NCBI RefSeq assembly: GCF_003609605.1
Contig: NZ_MCHY01000006.1
Coordinates: 248,001-312,000 of the forward strand
From: Ammoniphilus oxalaticus
GTDB lineage: Bacteria > Bacillota > Bacilli > Aneurinibacillales > RAOX-1
Direction: 5' to 3'
DNA: 64,000 bases
A model generated the notes under the pieces. It searched no databases, had not been told where the DNA came from, and saw only the letters and a list, made by a program, of their open reading frames with translations. The translations under genes were made by a program, and so were the position numbers. Numbering within the stretch: position 1 is the stretch's first letter; every line of letters begins with the position of its first letter. Positions 55,090 to 63,851 of the stretch are shown here, in pieces.

Positions 55090-55130
55090 AAAAGGCTGGA
55101 TGTGGTCGGGCAACCATCCAGCCTTTTGTC
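55090..55130 (+). terminator. Bidirectional terminator between DUF2200 and rlmA-like genes
   Basis: A 13-bp perfect stem (55090-55102 with 55115-55127), A-rich before and T-rich after, so it can serve both convergent genes. Confidence 0.9.
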
Positions 55131-55147
55131 TATGATCGTATTCGAGT

Positions 55148-56041
55148 TTAATTCCGCCTTTTACCAACTAATACATCCAAATCAACGGTTACTTCAGTTG
55201 ATTCTTCTTTTAAAAATGTTCTAATCTGATTCTCCGTGGCATCCCACGATAAAGGAGTCATCATTAGCAAGGAATGAACGGATGATCGATTAAGGGTTAC
55301 TGTATAAGATGACCTTAAACAATCTATCACCTGGTAATTCGCGCTAAATAGTTCAACTGTATCCACATTAGAGTAAACTTGTTTTTCCGGTGTATCGAAA
55401 AGCGTCTTTCTTAACTCCTGTAAGTAGCCAGCTTGAGGAATAACTTTAATTACAATGCCATCCGTCTTTAGCAACCTGTTAAATTCCGCATAATTTGAAG
55501 GCGATAAAATATTCAAAATAACATCAAACTGTTGATCCCGAAAAGGGGTATTTACAAGGTCGGCAACAATCCAAATCTTATTGTCATAGTCTCTAGAAGC
55601 GAGAGAGATGCCGTCTTTTGAAATGTCGACACCTACTCCTGTCACGGTTTTTTTATGATAAGAGCTCATTGCATCACAAATGTTAGAGAGATGCGATCCT
55701 TCACCACATCCCATATCAATGATAGACATTGGTTCCATTTCACGGGGCGCATGCTGACATATAAAATCAGTAATTGCCCGATTCATCGGTTTAAAAAAAC
55801 CATCTTCTATAATCAGCTTTCTTCGCGCTTCAAAAAGTTTCTTGCTGTATTTCGATTGAATTTGCCGTGTCGTCAAATTAATATATCCTTGCCTAGCAAA
55901 ATCAAACGTATGATTATTTGAACATAGTAAACTTTTCAACTCAAAAACATGCATTGGTAAGTTACAAATAGGGCACTTAAAAATAGATTCAAAACGACTG
56001 ACAAATTTCGCGCTTCGTATTCTTTTATTAACCTCAAACAA
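55148..56041 (-). CDS. RlmA-type 23S rRNA (guanine-N1) methyltransferase
   Basis: 297 residues from TTG 56041 (GAGGTG 6 bases upstream); an ATG at 56059 has no binding site. An N-terminal zinc finger CPIC ... CSNNHTFDFARQGYINL is followed by the SAM-binding motif IDMGCGEGSHLS. RlmA(I)/(II) enzymes methylate G745 or G748 in helix 35 of 23S rRNA; the G748 type (TlrB) gives tylosin resistance. Which base is targeted cannot be told here. Confidence 0.85.
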   Translation of the reverse strand: MFEVNKRIRSAKFVSRFESIFKCPICNLPMHVFELKSLLCSNNHTFDFARQGYINLTTRQIQSKYSKKLFEARRKLIIEDGFFKPMNRAITDFICQHAPREMEPMSIIDMGCGEGSHLSNICDAMSSYHKKTVTGVGVDISKDGISLASRDYDNKIWIVADLVNTPFRDQQFDVILNILSPSNYAEFNRLLKTDGIVIKVIPQAGYLQELRKTLFDTPEKQVYSNVDTVELFSANYQVIDCLRSSYTVTLNRSSVHSLLMMTPLSWDATENQIRTFLKEESTEVTVDLDVLVGKRRN

Positions 56042-56316
56042 AGGATCCACCTCATTCATTCGTTTTATAGAAAAATGAAAAAGGCATAGACAAATAAACC
56101 TTCATAATTATCTTGAAAAAAATTACAAAGATTTAAAATAGTCTATACCGATTATTTTCTATAGCGCATGAATTGAATGATCATGAAAAGGATCTCCTTT
56201 GCGTGGTTTATAGGAATTAACCTATAATTAAAAATACATGATTTAAATCGAGGTTGCAACAGACTAGTTAATTAGCAAGCTATTCTTGTTACCTATACAT
56301 ATAGGAGGAGAACTGA

Positions 56317-57213
56317 ATCGATACAGATAACTCAACCCCATCCATCGTCTTACCTTTCGTCATCTCTATCATCGCCATTTCGTTTGCGGCTATCTTTGTG
56401 AAGTGGTCCAAGGCGCCCTCGACGATTTTAAGTATGTATCGGATGTTGATCGCTTGCGCGTTATTACTCCCCGTTGTGTGGATGAAAAGAGCGGAAATCA
56501 CAAAAATAACCAAACTAAATTGGTTGTTGTTAGTTTCTTCTGGCGTGTTTCTCGGATTGCATTTTGCCTTGTGGTTTGGTTCATTGAAATTGACGACCGT
56601 GGCTAGTTCTACGATCATCCTCGCTTTGCAACCGATTGTTGCCTTAGTCGGCGGTTTTTTTGTCTATAAAGAAAGAGTCAGCCTCTCTACAATGTTGACA
56701 GTCGGGATGGCCTTTATCGGCGTTGTGTTCGTGGGGTGGGGGGATATTGCAATCAGTGGTTCAGCTTTGATCGGTGACTTGTTATCCTTTTTAAGTGTCG
56801 TGGCAGTTGTTTGCTACTTATTAATTGGACAAAATGTCGTAAAAAGAATGACGCATTGGGTTTATAGTTTTTGTGTATTTTTCTTCGCGGGCCTATCATT
56901 AGCGCTTTACAATTTCATTGCGGGCGTTTCTTTTGTAGCCTATCCGATCCGTGAGTGGGGGATTTTTCTATTATTAGCTGTCTTTCCGACTCTTGCCCAT
57001 TTGATTTATAACTGGCTATTAAACTATGTCAACTCGACAACGATTTCGATGAGTATTTTGGGAGAACCAGTTGGAGCGACACTGTTAGCGGTTCTATTAT
57101 TGGGCGAACGTGTGACGGACTGGCAAGTGGCGGGCGGGGTTCTCGTTTTATGGGGTGTGTTTTTATTCCTCATGCAGCAGAAGAAGAGGATGCAACTGGA
57201 ACAAAGGAGTTAG
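56317..57213 (+). CDS. EamA/DMT-family transporter with a non-standard start codon
   Basis: About 298 residues, ten membrane helices in two EamA repeats (FAAIFVKWSKAPSTILSMYR at the first, ILGEPVGATLLAVLLLGE at the second). AGGAGG (56303-56308) is followed 8 bases later by ATC (56317), in frame with the protein and after an in-frame stop. No ATG, GTG or TTG exists before GTG 56398, which lies inside the first helix and has no binding site. Either ATC is used, a single base change removed the start, or a shorter protein is made from 56398. Substrate unknown (metabolite or amino acid export). Confidence 0.75.
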   Translation: MDTDNSTPSIVLPFVISIIAISFAAIFVKWSKAPSTILSMYRMLIACALLLPVVWMKRAEITKITKLNWLLLVSSGVFLGLHFALWFGSLKLTTVASSTIILALQPIVALVGGFFVYKERVSLSTMLTVGMAFIGVVFVGWGDIAISGSALIGDLLSFLSVVAVVCYLLIGQNVVKRMTHWVYSFCVFFFAGLSLALYNFIAGVSFVAYPIREWGIFLLLAVFPTLAHLIYNWLLNYVNSTTISMSILGEPVGATLLAVLLLGERVTDWQVAGGVLVLWGVFLFLMQQKKRMQLEQRS

Positions 57214-57233
57214 GAAGAGATTGAGGGGGAAGT

Positions 57234-57579
57234 TGTAACGGGACTTTTGGCCCTTACAGGAAGCGAATCGATGATCTCGAGCGCTGTAAGGGGAGAAATG
57301 TCCATTAGAGTCACTGAATCTAGCCAGGATTTCTGTTTCTGATCTGTAACGGGACTTCCGCCCCTTACAGGAAGCGAATCGATGATCTCGAGCGCTGTAA
57401 GGGGAGAAATGTCCACTAGAGTCACTGAATCTAGCCAGGATTTCTCTTTTCCGATCTGTAACGGGACTTCCGCCCCTTACAGGAGGCAAATCGATGATCT
57501 CGAGCGCTGTAAGGGGAGAAATGTCCATTAGAGTCACTGAATCTATCCAGGATTTCTGTTTCCGATCTGTAACGGGAGT
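57234..57579. repeat. Tandem ~111-bp palindromic repeats, three copies and the start of a fourth
   Basis: Copies start at 57234, 57345, 57457 and 57568. Each contains GGACTTCCGCCCCTTACAG and, 24 bases on, CTGTAAGGGGAGAAATGTCC, which form a long hairpin with a 10-bp perfect core. The fourth copy is cut after 12 bases by the insertion sequence. They resemble REP/BIME-type elements in structure. Confidence 0.9.
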
Positions 57580-57651
57580 TGTAGAGCTAGAATAAAAAGT
57601 GGACACCCGTTAAGAGAAAACTATAATAAAGCTTAACGAGGAGGTGTTCAC

Positions 57652-57957
57652 ATGAGTGAACAACGTGAAACGCGTCAAAGATACAATGAGGAATTTAAAA
57701 GACAAACAGTCAAGTATATACAAGAGCAAACAAAAACAGTGACTGAGATTGGCGAGGAGCTAAACATACCGGCTAAAACACTGCATTCATGGTTGGCCAA
57801 ATATCGGCAATTCGAGGATGAACCGATAATAAACACCGAGAAAGTATGGGAACAAGAGCGAATCATAAAGGAACAAAATCAACAAATCGATGATTTAAAA
57901 GAGGAATTAGCGATTTTAAAAAAGGCAGTGCACATCTTCAGCAATTCAAAGAAGTAA
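57652..57957 (+). CDS. IS3-family transposase OrfA
   Basis: 101 residues: N-terminal helix-turn-helix (YNEEFKRQTVKYIQEQ, EIGEELNIPAKTLHSWLAKY) and a C-terminal leucine-zipper helix (IKEQNQQIDDLKEELAILKKAV). It appears full length and has GAGGAGG upstream, but its partner OrfB is broken, so it should not support transposition alone. Confidence 0.9.
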   Translation: MSEQRETRQRYNEEFKRQTVKYIQEQTKTVTEIGEELNIPAKTLHSWLAKYRQFEDEPIINTEKVWEQERIIKEQNQQIDDLKEELAILKKAVHIFSNSKK

Positions 57958-58516
57958 GGTTTCAATTCATTGAAGACCATCGCTCCGAATATCTTAAACC
58001 AGAACTTTGAAACAGATCGCCCGAATCAAATTTGGGTAGCGGACATTACCTATATCCCTTGCCGTCAGGGGCGAATGTACTTGGCTAGCATTTTAGATCT
58101 TTGCACACGTGAAATTGTTGGTTGGCGACTCGGGTCAAGGATGACCACAGACTTAGTCCTTGGCGCCTTAGATGATGCTTACAAAGCAAAGAAGCCAAAG
58201 GAGGGGCTGATTCACCATTCTGATCGCGGTTCACAATATGCCTCCGTCGAATACCGTAAACAACTCGAAGCATACAAAATGGAAGCAAGCATGAGCCGCA
58301 AAGGGAATTGTTATGACAACGCCTGTATTGAATCTTTTCACAGTCTTCTTAAAAAGGAGCTTATTTACTTGCACGAAATTTCAAACAAAGCAACAAGCCT
58401 ATGATGAGATCTACCGATACATCGAATTCTTTTACAATCGTAAAAGGATTCATGGTTCATTAGGATATTTATCTCCTGTTCGATTTGCCCAGCAATTCAA
58501 CAAGAAAGCAGCTTAA
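57958..58516 (+). pseudogene. IS3-family transposase OrfB, broken
   Basis: The normal OrfB start (RFQFIEDHRSE) is at 57958-57992, but the following ~100 residues (HTH_21 region) are deleted; the sequence resumes out of frame at LNQNFETDRPNQIW. The DDE residues are visible in VADITYIP, HHSDRGSQY and ACIESFHS. A one-base frame change near 58375 separates these from the C-terminal YNRKRIHGSLGYLSPV block, which ends at 58516. Confidence 0.9.
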
Positions 58517-58612
58517 CCCTGTCTAGTACATCATGTTAAGCTGCGAAATGATTAAATGAATCCAATTGTTTTTCTGTTATTTAATGTCCACTTTCTTTAC
58601 GGAGGTCCAACA

Positions 58613-58736
58613 TGTCCATTAGAGTCACTGAATCTAGCCAGGGTCTCTCTTTTTCGATCTGTAACGGGACTTCCGCCCCTTACAGGAGGCAAATCGATGA
58701 TCTCGAGCGCTGTAAGGGGAGAAATGTCCATTAGAG
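58613..58736. repeat. Palindromic repeat copies on the far side of the insertion sequence
   Basis: The end of one unit (from TGTCCATTAGAG) is followed by another copy starting at 58660, which breaks off after its right arm near 58736. They continue the array left of the IS element. Confidence 0.88.
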
Positions 58737-58893
58737 CGCGCAATCATCCTCTGGATATTTCTTTTTCCCCGCGCGTCGAGGTGTTAGTTACGTTCAATTT
58801 TATAGGGAGGATCTGGTCGGTTGCAAGAGTGAAATAAGTTTACAGAGGGTCATCCGATAGGGGATCACGCTCTTGTTTCCTGTATACGATTGC

Positions 58894-59346
58894 CTAGAGT
58901 ATTTCACGCTCGATCGAGTAGATGATTGCGATTGCTCCCCATAAAGCGAACAGAAGCAAGAAAAAATGAAGGGAACAACCAAGCGCGCTGGGCCATGAAA
59001 AAACAGCGGTTGCAACAAACATCCACCAAAAGAGAGGAGGAAGTTGCGCTACAATGAGCAAAAACATAGAAATAAGAGCCGCAGCTAAACTGATGCGTCT
59101 AGCTGTATTTGAAACTCCCAATTTGTTTGCCAAAAACGAACCGAGCAAGATACCGACCCCTCCACCGACCGCGTACGTTCCCCACCATTCTGTAATCGCC
59201 AGAATGCCGTAGGATTCGAGACCAAGTCCCATAACCGATCCGTAAAACTTAAAAACAGCTGGCATGTACATAAGTCCGATTAAAATCGATGCGATTGCTG
59301 ATGCCCTAATAAGAACTACGCCGCTGAACCTCGTTAAAATAGTCAT
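58894..59346 (-). CDS. Four-helix membrane protein of unknown function
   Basis: 150 residues with four hydrophobic segments (about 8-32, 44-70, 84-104, 107-143). There is a GGGVGILLGSF segment between helices. GGAGGG lies 12 bases before the ATG, rather far. It is divergent from the siderophore transporter operon; no family recognised. Confidence 0.65.
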   Translation of the reverse strand: MTILTRFSGVVLIRASAIASILIGLMYMPAVFKFYGSVMGLGLESYGILAITEWWGTYAVGGGVGILLGSFLANKLGVSNTARRISLAAALISMFLLIVAQLPPLFWWMFVATAVFSWPSALGCSLHFFLLLFALWGAIAIIYSIEREIL

Positions 59347-59480
59347 TTTGTCAACCGACCCTCCAAATAATCGTTGAATAAATTCATCTCTTTTAATAAC
59401 AGTCTCTATTTATTACAATGACGTATTATTTTATCTTAAATCGGCTTCTATCAAATCGCAAATAAACTGTTCTCAATTCC

Positions 59481-59536
59481 TTGATATTAATATGTGAGTA
59501 GTATATAATCCCATCATATAATGATAATGATTATCA
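59481..59536 (+). promoter_or_regulatory. Sigma-A promoter with a Fur box, siderophore transport operon
   Basis: TTGATA (59481-59486), 17 bases, TATAAT (59504-59509). Just after the -10 lies a perfect 7-1-7 Fur box, TGATAAT-g-ATTATCA (59522-59536), which would cover the transcription start. Repression by iron-loaded Fur is the expected effect. Confidence 0.88.
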
Positions 59537-59560
59537 GTTTCAATAAAAGGAGGGACGACT

Positions 59561-60568
59561 ATGTCCGCAAATACATACTCTTTTAGATGGAATCTCTCAC
59601 TATTTTTCCTTGCGCTCATTTTATCTTTCGTTGTTTTTTTAGCTGCTTGTGGAAATCAATCCGCGCAGGGAGGCGCAATCAAAGATAACGATGGTACAGA
59701 AGGAACAGAAGCAACAGGAACGACGCGGGAAATCACCCACGCCATGGGAACAACAAAAATCGAAGGGACTCCTGAAAGGATTGTTACTTTATACCAAGGC
59801 GCAAACGATGCTGCCGCCGCATTTGGGATTAAACCAGTTGGGATGGTTGAATCGTGGCTAGAACTACCGATCTATGATTATCTTAAAGCTGATTTAGAAG
59901 GAGTTTCTATCGTTGGACAAGAAACGCAGCCGAACTTGGAGGAGATAGCAAAGTTAAACCCAGATTTAATTATTGCGTCAAAGTTACGTCATGAAGAAGT
60001 GTATGAACAATTATCGCTCATTGCGCCGACAGTCACACATGAAACTGTCTTTGAATTCAAAGAAACAGTTGAATTAATGGGAAAAGCGATGAATAAGGAG
60101 GAGAAAGCAGCTGAGATTCTTTCTGCATGGGATGCTCGAGTAGCGGACTTCAAAGGGAAAGTACAAGAGAAATTAGGGGATCAATGGCCACTCAATGTTT
60201 CTATCCTTAACTTTAGAGCGGATCATGCTCGTATTTATAATACTGGTTTTGCAGGTTCCATTTTAGCTGAACTTGGATTTACACGTCCTGAAAATCAGCA
60301 GGTTGATCTTCCGGTAACAAAATTAACGGACAAAGAGAGTATAACGGAAATGAATGCGGATGTTTTCTATATTTTCATGGAAGATGATGCAGCAGTCCAA
60401 AATACGTATGAAGAATGGACGAATCATCCGTTATGGGCGAATCTAGACGCTGTTAAAAAGGATCAGGTGTATGTTGTCGATTACATAGCTTGGAACATGG
60501 GAGGCGGAATTAAAGCGGCAAACCTTATGTTAGACGATATATATGACAGATTCGAATTAGAAAAATAA
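59561..60568 (+). CDS. Iron-siderophore ABC transporter, substrate-binding lipoprotein (FecB/FhuD type)
   Basis: 335 residues. Signal peptide with lipobox FLAAC, lipidated Cys C30, then a Thr/Glu-rich linker and a periplasmic-binding-protein fold of the FecB/FhuD class (GTPERIVTLYQG, LNPDLIIASK, VNILxFRADHARIY-like region, NMGGGIKAANLML). It captures a ferric siderophore or ferric citrate on the cell surface; the ligand cannot be told from sequence. First gene behind the Fur-controlled promoter. AAAGGAGGG upstream. Confidence 0.9.
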   Translation: MSANTYSFRWNLSLFFLALILSFVVFLAACGNQSAQGGAIKDNDGTEGTEATGTTREITHAMGTTKIEGTPERIVTLYQGANDAAAAFGIKPVGMVESWLELPIYDYLKADLEGVSIVGQETQPNLEEIAKLNPDLIIASKLRHEEVYEQLSLIAPTVTHETVFEFKETVELMGKAMNKEEKAAEILSAWDARVADFKGKVQEKLGDQWPLNVSILNFRADHARIYNTGFAGSILAELGFTRPENQQVDLPVTKLTDKESITEMNADVFYIFMEDDAAVQNTYEEWTNHPLWANLDAVKKDQVYVVDYIAWNMGGGIKAANLMLDDIYDRFELEK

Positions 60569-60583
60569 TCATTTTTTAAACGG

Positions 60584-60614
60584 GGCGGGAGGTCATCTTC
60601 CTCCTGCCTTGTCT
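60584..60614 (+). terminator. Attenuating hairpin between the binding protein and permease genes
   Basis: A 9-bp stem (60584-60592 with 60600-60608), 7-base loop, then a weak T run. Such partial terminators usually allow more binding protein than permease to be made. Confidence 0.65.
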
Positions 60615-60645
60615 AATCTCGGAAGTAAAAAGGATAGAGGATAGC

Positions 60646-61662
60646 ATGAAAAATATATTTTCCAATACAACATCCAAAATAGTAGGTTTAATTTTGGGGA
60701 TAATCTTATGTTTAGTTTGTTTTATTTTAAGTGTCGCGCTAGGGCAAACCTCGATTCCATTGCAGACTGTATTGGATGCCGTGGTTCATTATGATGAGTC
60801 CATAACTGAACATGTTATTATAACGACTTCACGATTGACGAGAGCCGTGATTGCCGCTGTAATTGGCGCTAGCCTCGCCATAGCCGGCGCGCTCATGCAA
60901 GCTTTGACGAGAAATCCACTTGGAGCGCCAGATATAGTGGGTATTAATGCAGGCGCGGTATTCTTCATTGTTGTTTCAGCGACATTTTTTTCTGTTACTT
61001 CATTACTCCACTATATGTGGATCGCTTTTTTGGGGGCGGGGGTCGCTGGGGGGCTCGTTTATTTACTTGGATCTCTTGGTCGCGATGGTTTATCGCCGAT
61101 TAAAATTGTATTAGCTGGGGCTGCGGTCACCGCTCTCTTTGTTTCTTTCACACAAGGATTATTAGTTATAAATGAGCAAGGGATTCAAAGTGTTTTATTT
61201 TGGTTGGCAGGGTCTGTCGCAGGCCGAAATATGGAAATGCTTTTAGCGGTACTACCATTTATGATCCCTGGAATTTTAGTCGCGTTGTCTTTAGGCAAGT
61301 CGATTAATATCTTGATTTCAGGTGAAGATGTTGCAAAGGGATTAGGTCAGAAAACAATGTTAGTTAAGGTCACGATGGGGGTTGTTGTCGTTTTTCTAGC
61401 GGGCGGGTCTGTTGCCATAGCTGGCTCGATTGGATTTATTGGTTTGATCGTCCCTCATATCGTTCGTGGGCTGATTGGGTTGGATTATAGGTGGATGATT
61501 CCCTATAGCGCTTTGATTGGAGCAAGTCTATTGCTTCTGGCAGATATAGCGGCAAGATTTATTATAATGCCTCAAGAAATGCCGATTGGTGTCATGACCG
61601 CTTTTTTGGGAGTCCCCTTTTTCATCTATATTGCGCGTAGGGGGCTAACACGAAATGACTAA
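60646..61662 (+). CDS. Iron-siderophore ABC transporter permease (FecCD family)
   Basis: 338 residues, about nine to ten membrane helices, with family blocks ASLAIAGALMQALTRNPLGAPDIVGINAGA, GEDVAKGLGQ and GFIGLIVPHIVRGLIG (the ATPase-contact EAA-like loop). It forms the membrane channel together with the next permease, which overlaps it by 8 bases. GAGGAT lies upstream of the start. Confidence 0.93.
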   Translation: MKNIFSNTTSKIVGLILGIILCLVCFILSVALGQTSIPLQTVLDAVVHYDESITEHVIITTSRLTRAVIAAVIGASLAIAGALMQALTRNPLGAPDIVGINAGAVFFIVVSATFFSVTSLLHYMWIAFLGAGVAGGLVYLLGSLGRDGLSPIKIVLAGAAVTALFVSFTQGLLVINEQGIQSVLFWLAGSVAGRNMEMLLAVLPFMIPGILVALSLGKSINILISGEDVAKGLGQKTMLVKVTMGVVVVFLAGGSVAIAGSIGFIGLIVPHIVRGLIGLDYRWMIPYSALIGASLLLLADIAARFIIMPQEMPIGVMTAFLGVPFFIYIARRGLTRND

Positions 61663-62695
61663 ATTTTATTCAATAAGAAATAAAACAGGTTCTATTTCCT
61701 TTCAGGTAAATAAAAAAACGCTATGCATTTTTTCTATTCTAGTGATTCTTTCTTTGTTCCTAATCCTGCTTAGTTTATCAATAGGGAGTAGTTTTATTTC
61801 CCCTTTAGCCGTTATGAAGCACCTATTTGGATTTGGTGATGATGAACATCACTTTATTCTGAATACACTGAGGCTACCAAGAACGTTACTTTCTTTTCTT
61901 GTTGGAGCGGCGCTCGGTGTATCTGGTTTAATTTTACTAGGGATTGTTCGAAATCCGCTTGCTTCCCCTGACATTATAGGGATTACGGGCGGAGCATCTG
62001 TAGGCGCAATTCTTTTCATTACTTACTTTATGGGAACAGTTAGTATTCAATGGCTGCCATTTGCGGCGTTATTAGGGGCTGCGCTCGTGTCGCTCGTGAT
62101 TTATCTACTATCCTGGAATAAAGGGGTCACCCCTATTCGTCTCATATTGATCGGTATTGGGGTTGCGGCGGCTATGGGGGCTATCGTGACGATGTTTATT
62201 GTGATAAATGAGACTGCTGCAACGACGAAAGCATACCTTTGGATCACGGGAAGTCTGTATGGCGCAAGTTGGCGAGAGGTTATGTCCATGTTACCGTGGG
62301 TTCTTATTTTTATTCCACTCTCCCTTTTGTTTTCTAGAGCAGTAAATGTTAAAGAATTAGGGGATGATGTCGCGTTTGGACTTGGTGTCAACGTACAGCT
62401 TCATCGCTTGATCCTATTATTCATAAGTGTGTCATTAGCAGGTTCAGCGGTGGCATTTGCGGGCGGGATCGGTTTTGTTGGGTTAATTGCTCCGCATATG
62501 GCTCGAATGCTAGTCGGTCGTTCCTTCGCTAGTCTTATACCGATTTCGGCATGTCTAGGCGGAATCATCGTGGTCATGGCGGATACTGTCGCAAGGACCG
62601 CATTTTTACCGCTTGATATTCCAGCTGGAGTCTTTACTGCTGGAATTGGAGCGCCCTTTTTTATTTTTTTATTGTATAGAAATCGGAACATGTAA
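61655..62695 (+). CDS. Iron-siderophore ABC transporter permease (FecCD family), second subunit
   Basis: 346 residues with the same blocks as its neighbour: LPRTLLSFLVGAALGVSGLILLG, RNPLASPDIIGITGGA, GDDVAFGLG and GFVGLIAPHMARMLVG. It overlaps the upstream permease gene by 8 bases, so the two are co-translated and should form a heterodimer. Confidence 0.93.
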   Translation: MTKFYSIRNKTGSISFQVNKKTLCIFSILVILSLFLILLSLSIGSSFISPLAVMKHLFGFGDDEHHFILNTLRLPRTLLSFLVGAALGVSGLILLGIVRNPLASPDIIGITGGASVGAILFITYFMGTVSIQWLPFAALLGAALVSLVIYLLSWNKGVTPIRLILIGIGVAAAMGAIVTMFIVINETAATTKAYLWITGSLYGASWREVMSMLPWVLIFIPLSLLFSRAVNVKELGDDVAFGLGVNVQLHRLILLFISVSLAGSAVAFAGGIGFVGLIAPHMARMLVGRSFASLIPISACLGGIIVVMADTVARTAFLPLDIPAGVFTAGIGAPFFIFLLYRNRNM

Positions 62696-62730
62696 ACAGT
62701 CTGATTCAAATATAAAAAGGAGTTGAGAAG

Positions 62731-63522
62731 ATGAGTGTGTTAGAAGCAAGAGCCCTTACATTAGGGTATGGTGACGCGATTATAATACGTGATTTACATT
62801 TACACATTCCTGCTGGAAAAATAACAGTATTAATTGGGGCAAATGGCTGTGGTAAGTCTACTTTATTATGTTCACTTGCTCGTCTTATCAAACCAAAATT
62901 AGGGCATGTATTACTAGGAGAAGAGATAGTCGGCAAGTTATCTACAAAAGAAGTAGCCAAAAAACTAGCGATCTTGCCGCAAGGCCCCATCGCGCCAGAA
63001 GACCTTACAGTGTTGCAACTCGTGAAGCAAGGAAGATATCCGCATCAAAGCTGGATCAAACAATGGTCGACTGAGGATGAACAAGCAGTGAGTCAAGCTT
63101 TAGAGGCTACTCAGATGGAAGCATTCGCCCATCGAGCTGTAGATTCCCTATCTGGCGGGCAGCGCCAAAGAGCATGGATTGCAATGACGTTGGCCCAACA
63201 AACAGATCTCATTTTACTTGATGAACCGACAACCTATTTAGACATGGCGCATCAAATTGAAATATTAGACTTACTATTTGAGCTAAACGAAAGAGAAGGT
63301 CGAACAATTGTGATGGTTTTACATGATTTAAATCTTGCTTGTCGTTATGCTCATCATATTGTGGCTGTAAGTAATCAAAAGGTGTATTCACAGGGGAAAC
63401 CCGAGCAGGTAGTCACTTCTACTATGGTAAAGGATGTATTTCGAATGAACTGTAATATTTCAAGCGATCCATTATTTGGCACACCTCTATGTATTCCACA
63501 TGGAAGAGGGAGAAAGGTGTGA
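62731..63522 (+). CDS. Iron-siderophore ABC transporter ATPase (FecE/FhuC type)
   Basis: 263 residues: Walker [10 protein letters not shown] near residue 37, Q-loop ILPQGP, signature [10 protein letters not shown] near 140, Walker [13 protein letters not shown], and switch His in [13 protein letters not shown]. The last 20 residues are a family-typical C-terminal extension. AAAAGGAGTTG upstream. It completes the four-gene transporter. Confidence 0.95.
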   Translation: MSVLEARALTLGYGDAIIIRDLHLHIPAGKITVLIGANGCGKSTLLCSLARLIKPKLGHVLLGEEIVGKLSTKEVAKKLAILPQGPIAPEDLTVLQLVKQGRYPHQSWIKQWSTEDEQAVSQALEATQMEAFAHRAVDSLSGGQRQRAWIAMTLAQQTDLILLDEPTTYLDMAHQIEILDLLFELNEREGRTIVMVLHDLNLACRYAHHIVAVSNQKVYSQGKPEQVVTSTMVKDVFRMNCNISSDPLFGTPLCIPHGRGRKV

Positions 63523-63573
63523 GCCTAATGAAATGGACACAATAGAATTTGTAATTTGAATATATCCATCCTT

Positions 63574-63768
63574 TTAATAACGATCGGTTGACGAATCGGT
63601 TATTCTTTTTCTTATAATCCAATCCATCACAACGACGACAAGCGTGATAAAAATAGAAAAACGTAAAGATTTGCCAAAGCTAGCTTGATCATAAATCCAA
63701 AAATAACTCAATAGAAAATTAGCGACGAAGGTAAAGAGGTATCCGAAAATATCTATCATTCCTTTCAT
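63574..63768 (-). CDS. Small membrane protein (64 aa)
   Basis: Two hydrophobic segments (about 6-26 and 35-50) and a charged C-terminal tail. The start ATG 63768 has no ribosome binding site; the second ATG (63759) is too close to AAAGGA. No family recognised. It lies convergent with the ATPase gene. Confidence 0.45.
   Translation of the reverse strand: MKGMIDIFGYLFTFVANFLLSYFWIYDQASFGKSLRFSIFITLVVVVMDWIIRKRITDSSTDRY
63576..63611 (+). terminator. Terminator of the siderophore operon
   Basis: AATAAC at 63576-63581 pairs with GTTATT near 63599-63604, with further partial pairs inside, and a T-rich run follows. It overlaps the end of the small minus-strand gene. Confidence 0.65.
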
Positions 63769-63786
63769 GCTTTGGTGACGCCCGCC

Positions 63787-63831
63787 CTGTCGAATCGCTA
63801 TTAACCTGTTTCATTTAGATTCGACAGGGTC
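63787..63831. repeat. 12-bp perfect inverted repeat
   Basis: CCCTGTCGAATC (63787-63798) and its complement at 63820-63831 form a hairpin with a 21-base loop just downstream of the cardiolipin synthase gene. There is no clear T run on either side, so its role as a terminator is uncertain. Confidence 0.6.
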
Positions 63832-63851
63832 TATCGTTTGTCTCCTGACGC

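Larger units (their letters stand above)
57580..58612 (+). mobile_element. Decayed IS3-family (IS150-like) insertion sequence
   Basis: Ends are TGT...ACA with imperfect inverted repeats that share AAGTGGACA (57597-57605; complement at 58585-58593). Inside are orfA (intact) and orfB (internal deletion and a frameshift). The element is about 1.03 kb, shorter than a full IS3 element. It interrupts a palindromic repeat unit, and about 53 bases of that unit are missing between its two halves; no target duplication is visible. Confidence 0.85.

Noticed and set aside
57163-57606. Minus-strand frame of 147 residues with internal repeats
   Set aside because: It is the translation of the 111-bp palindromic repeats and overlaps the transporter end; no start signal.
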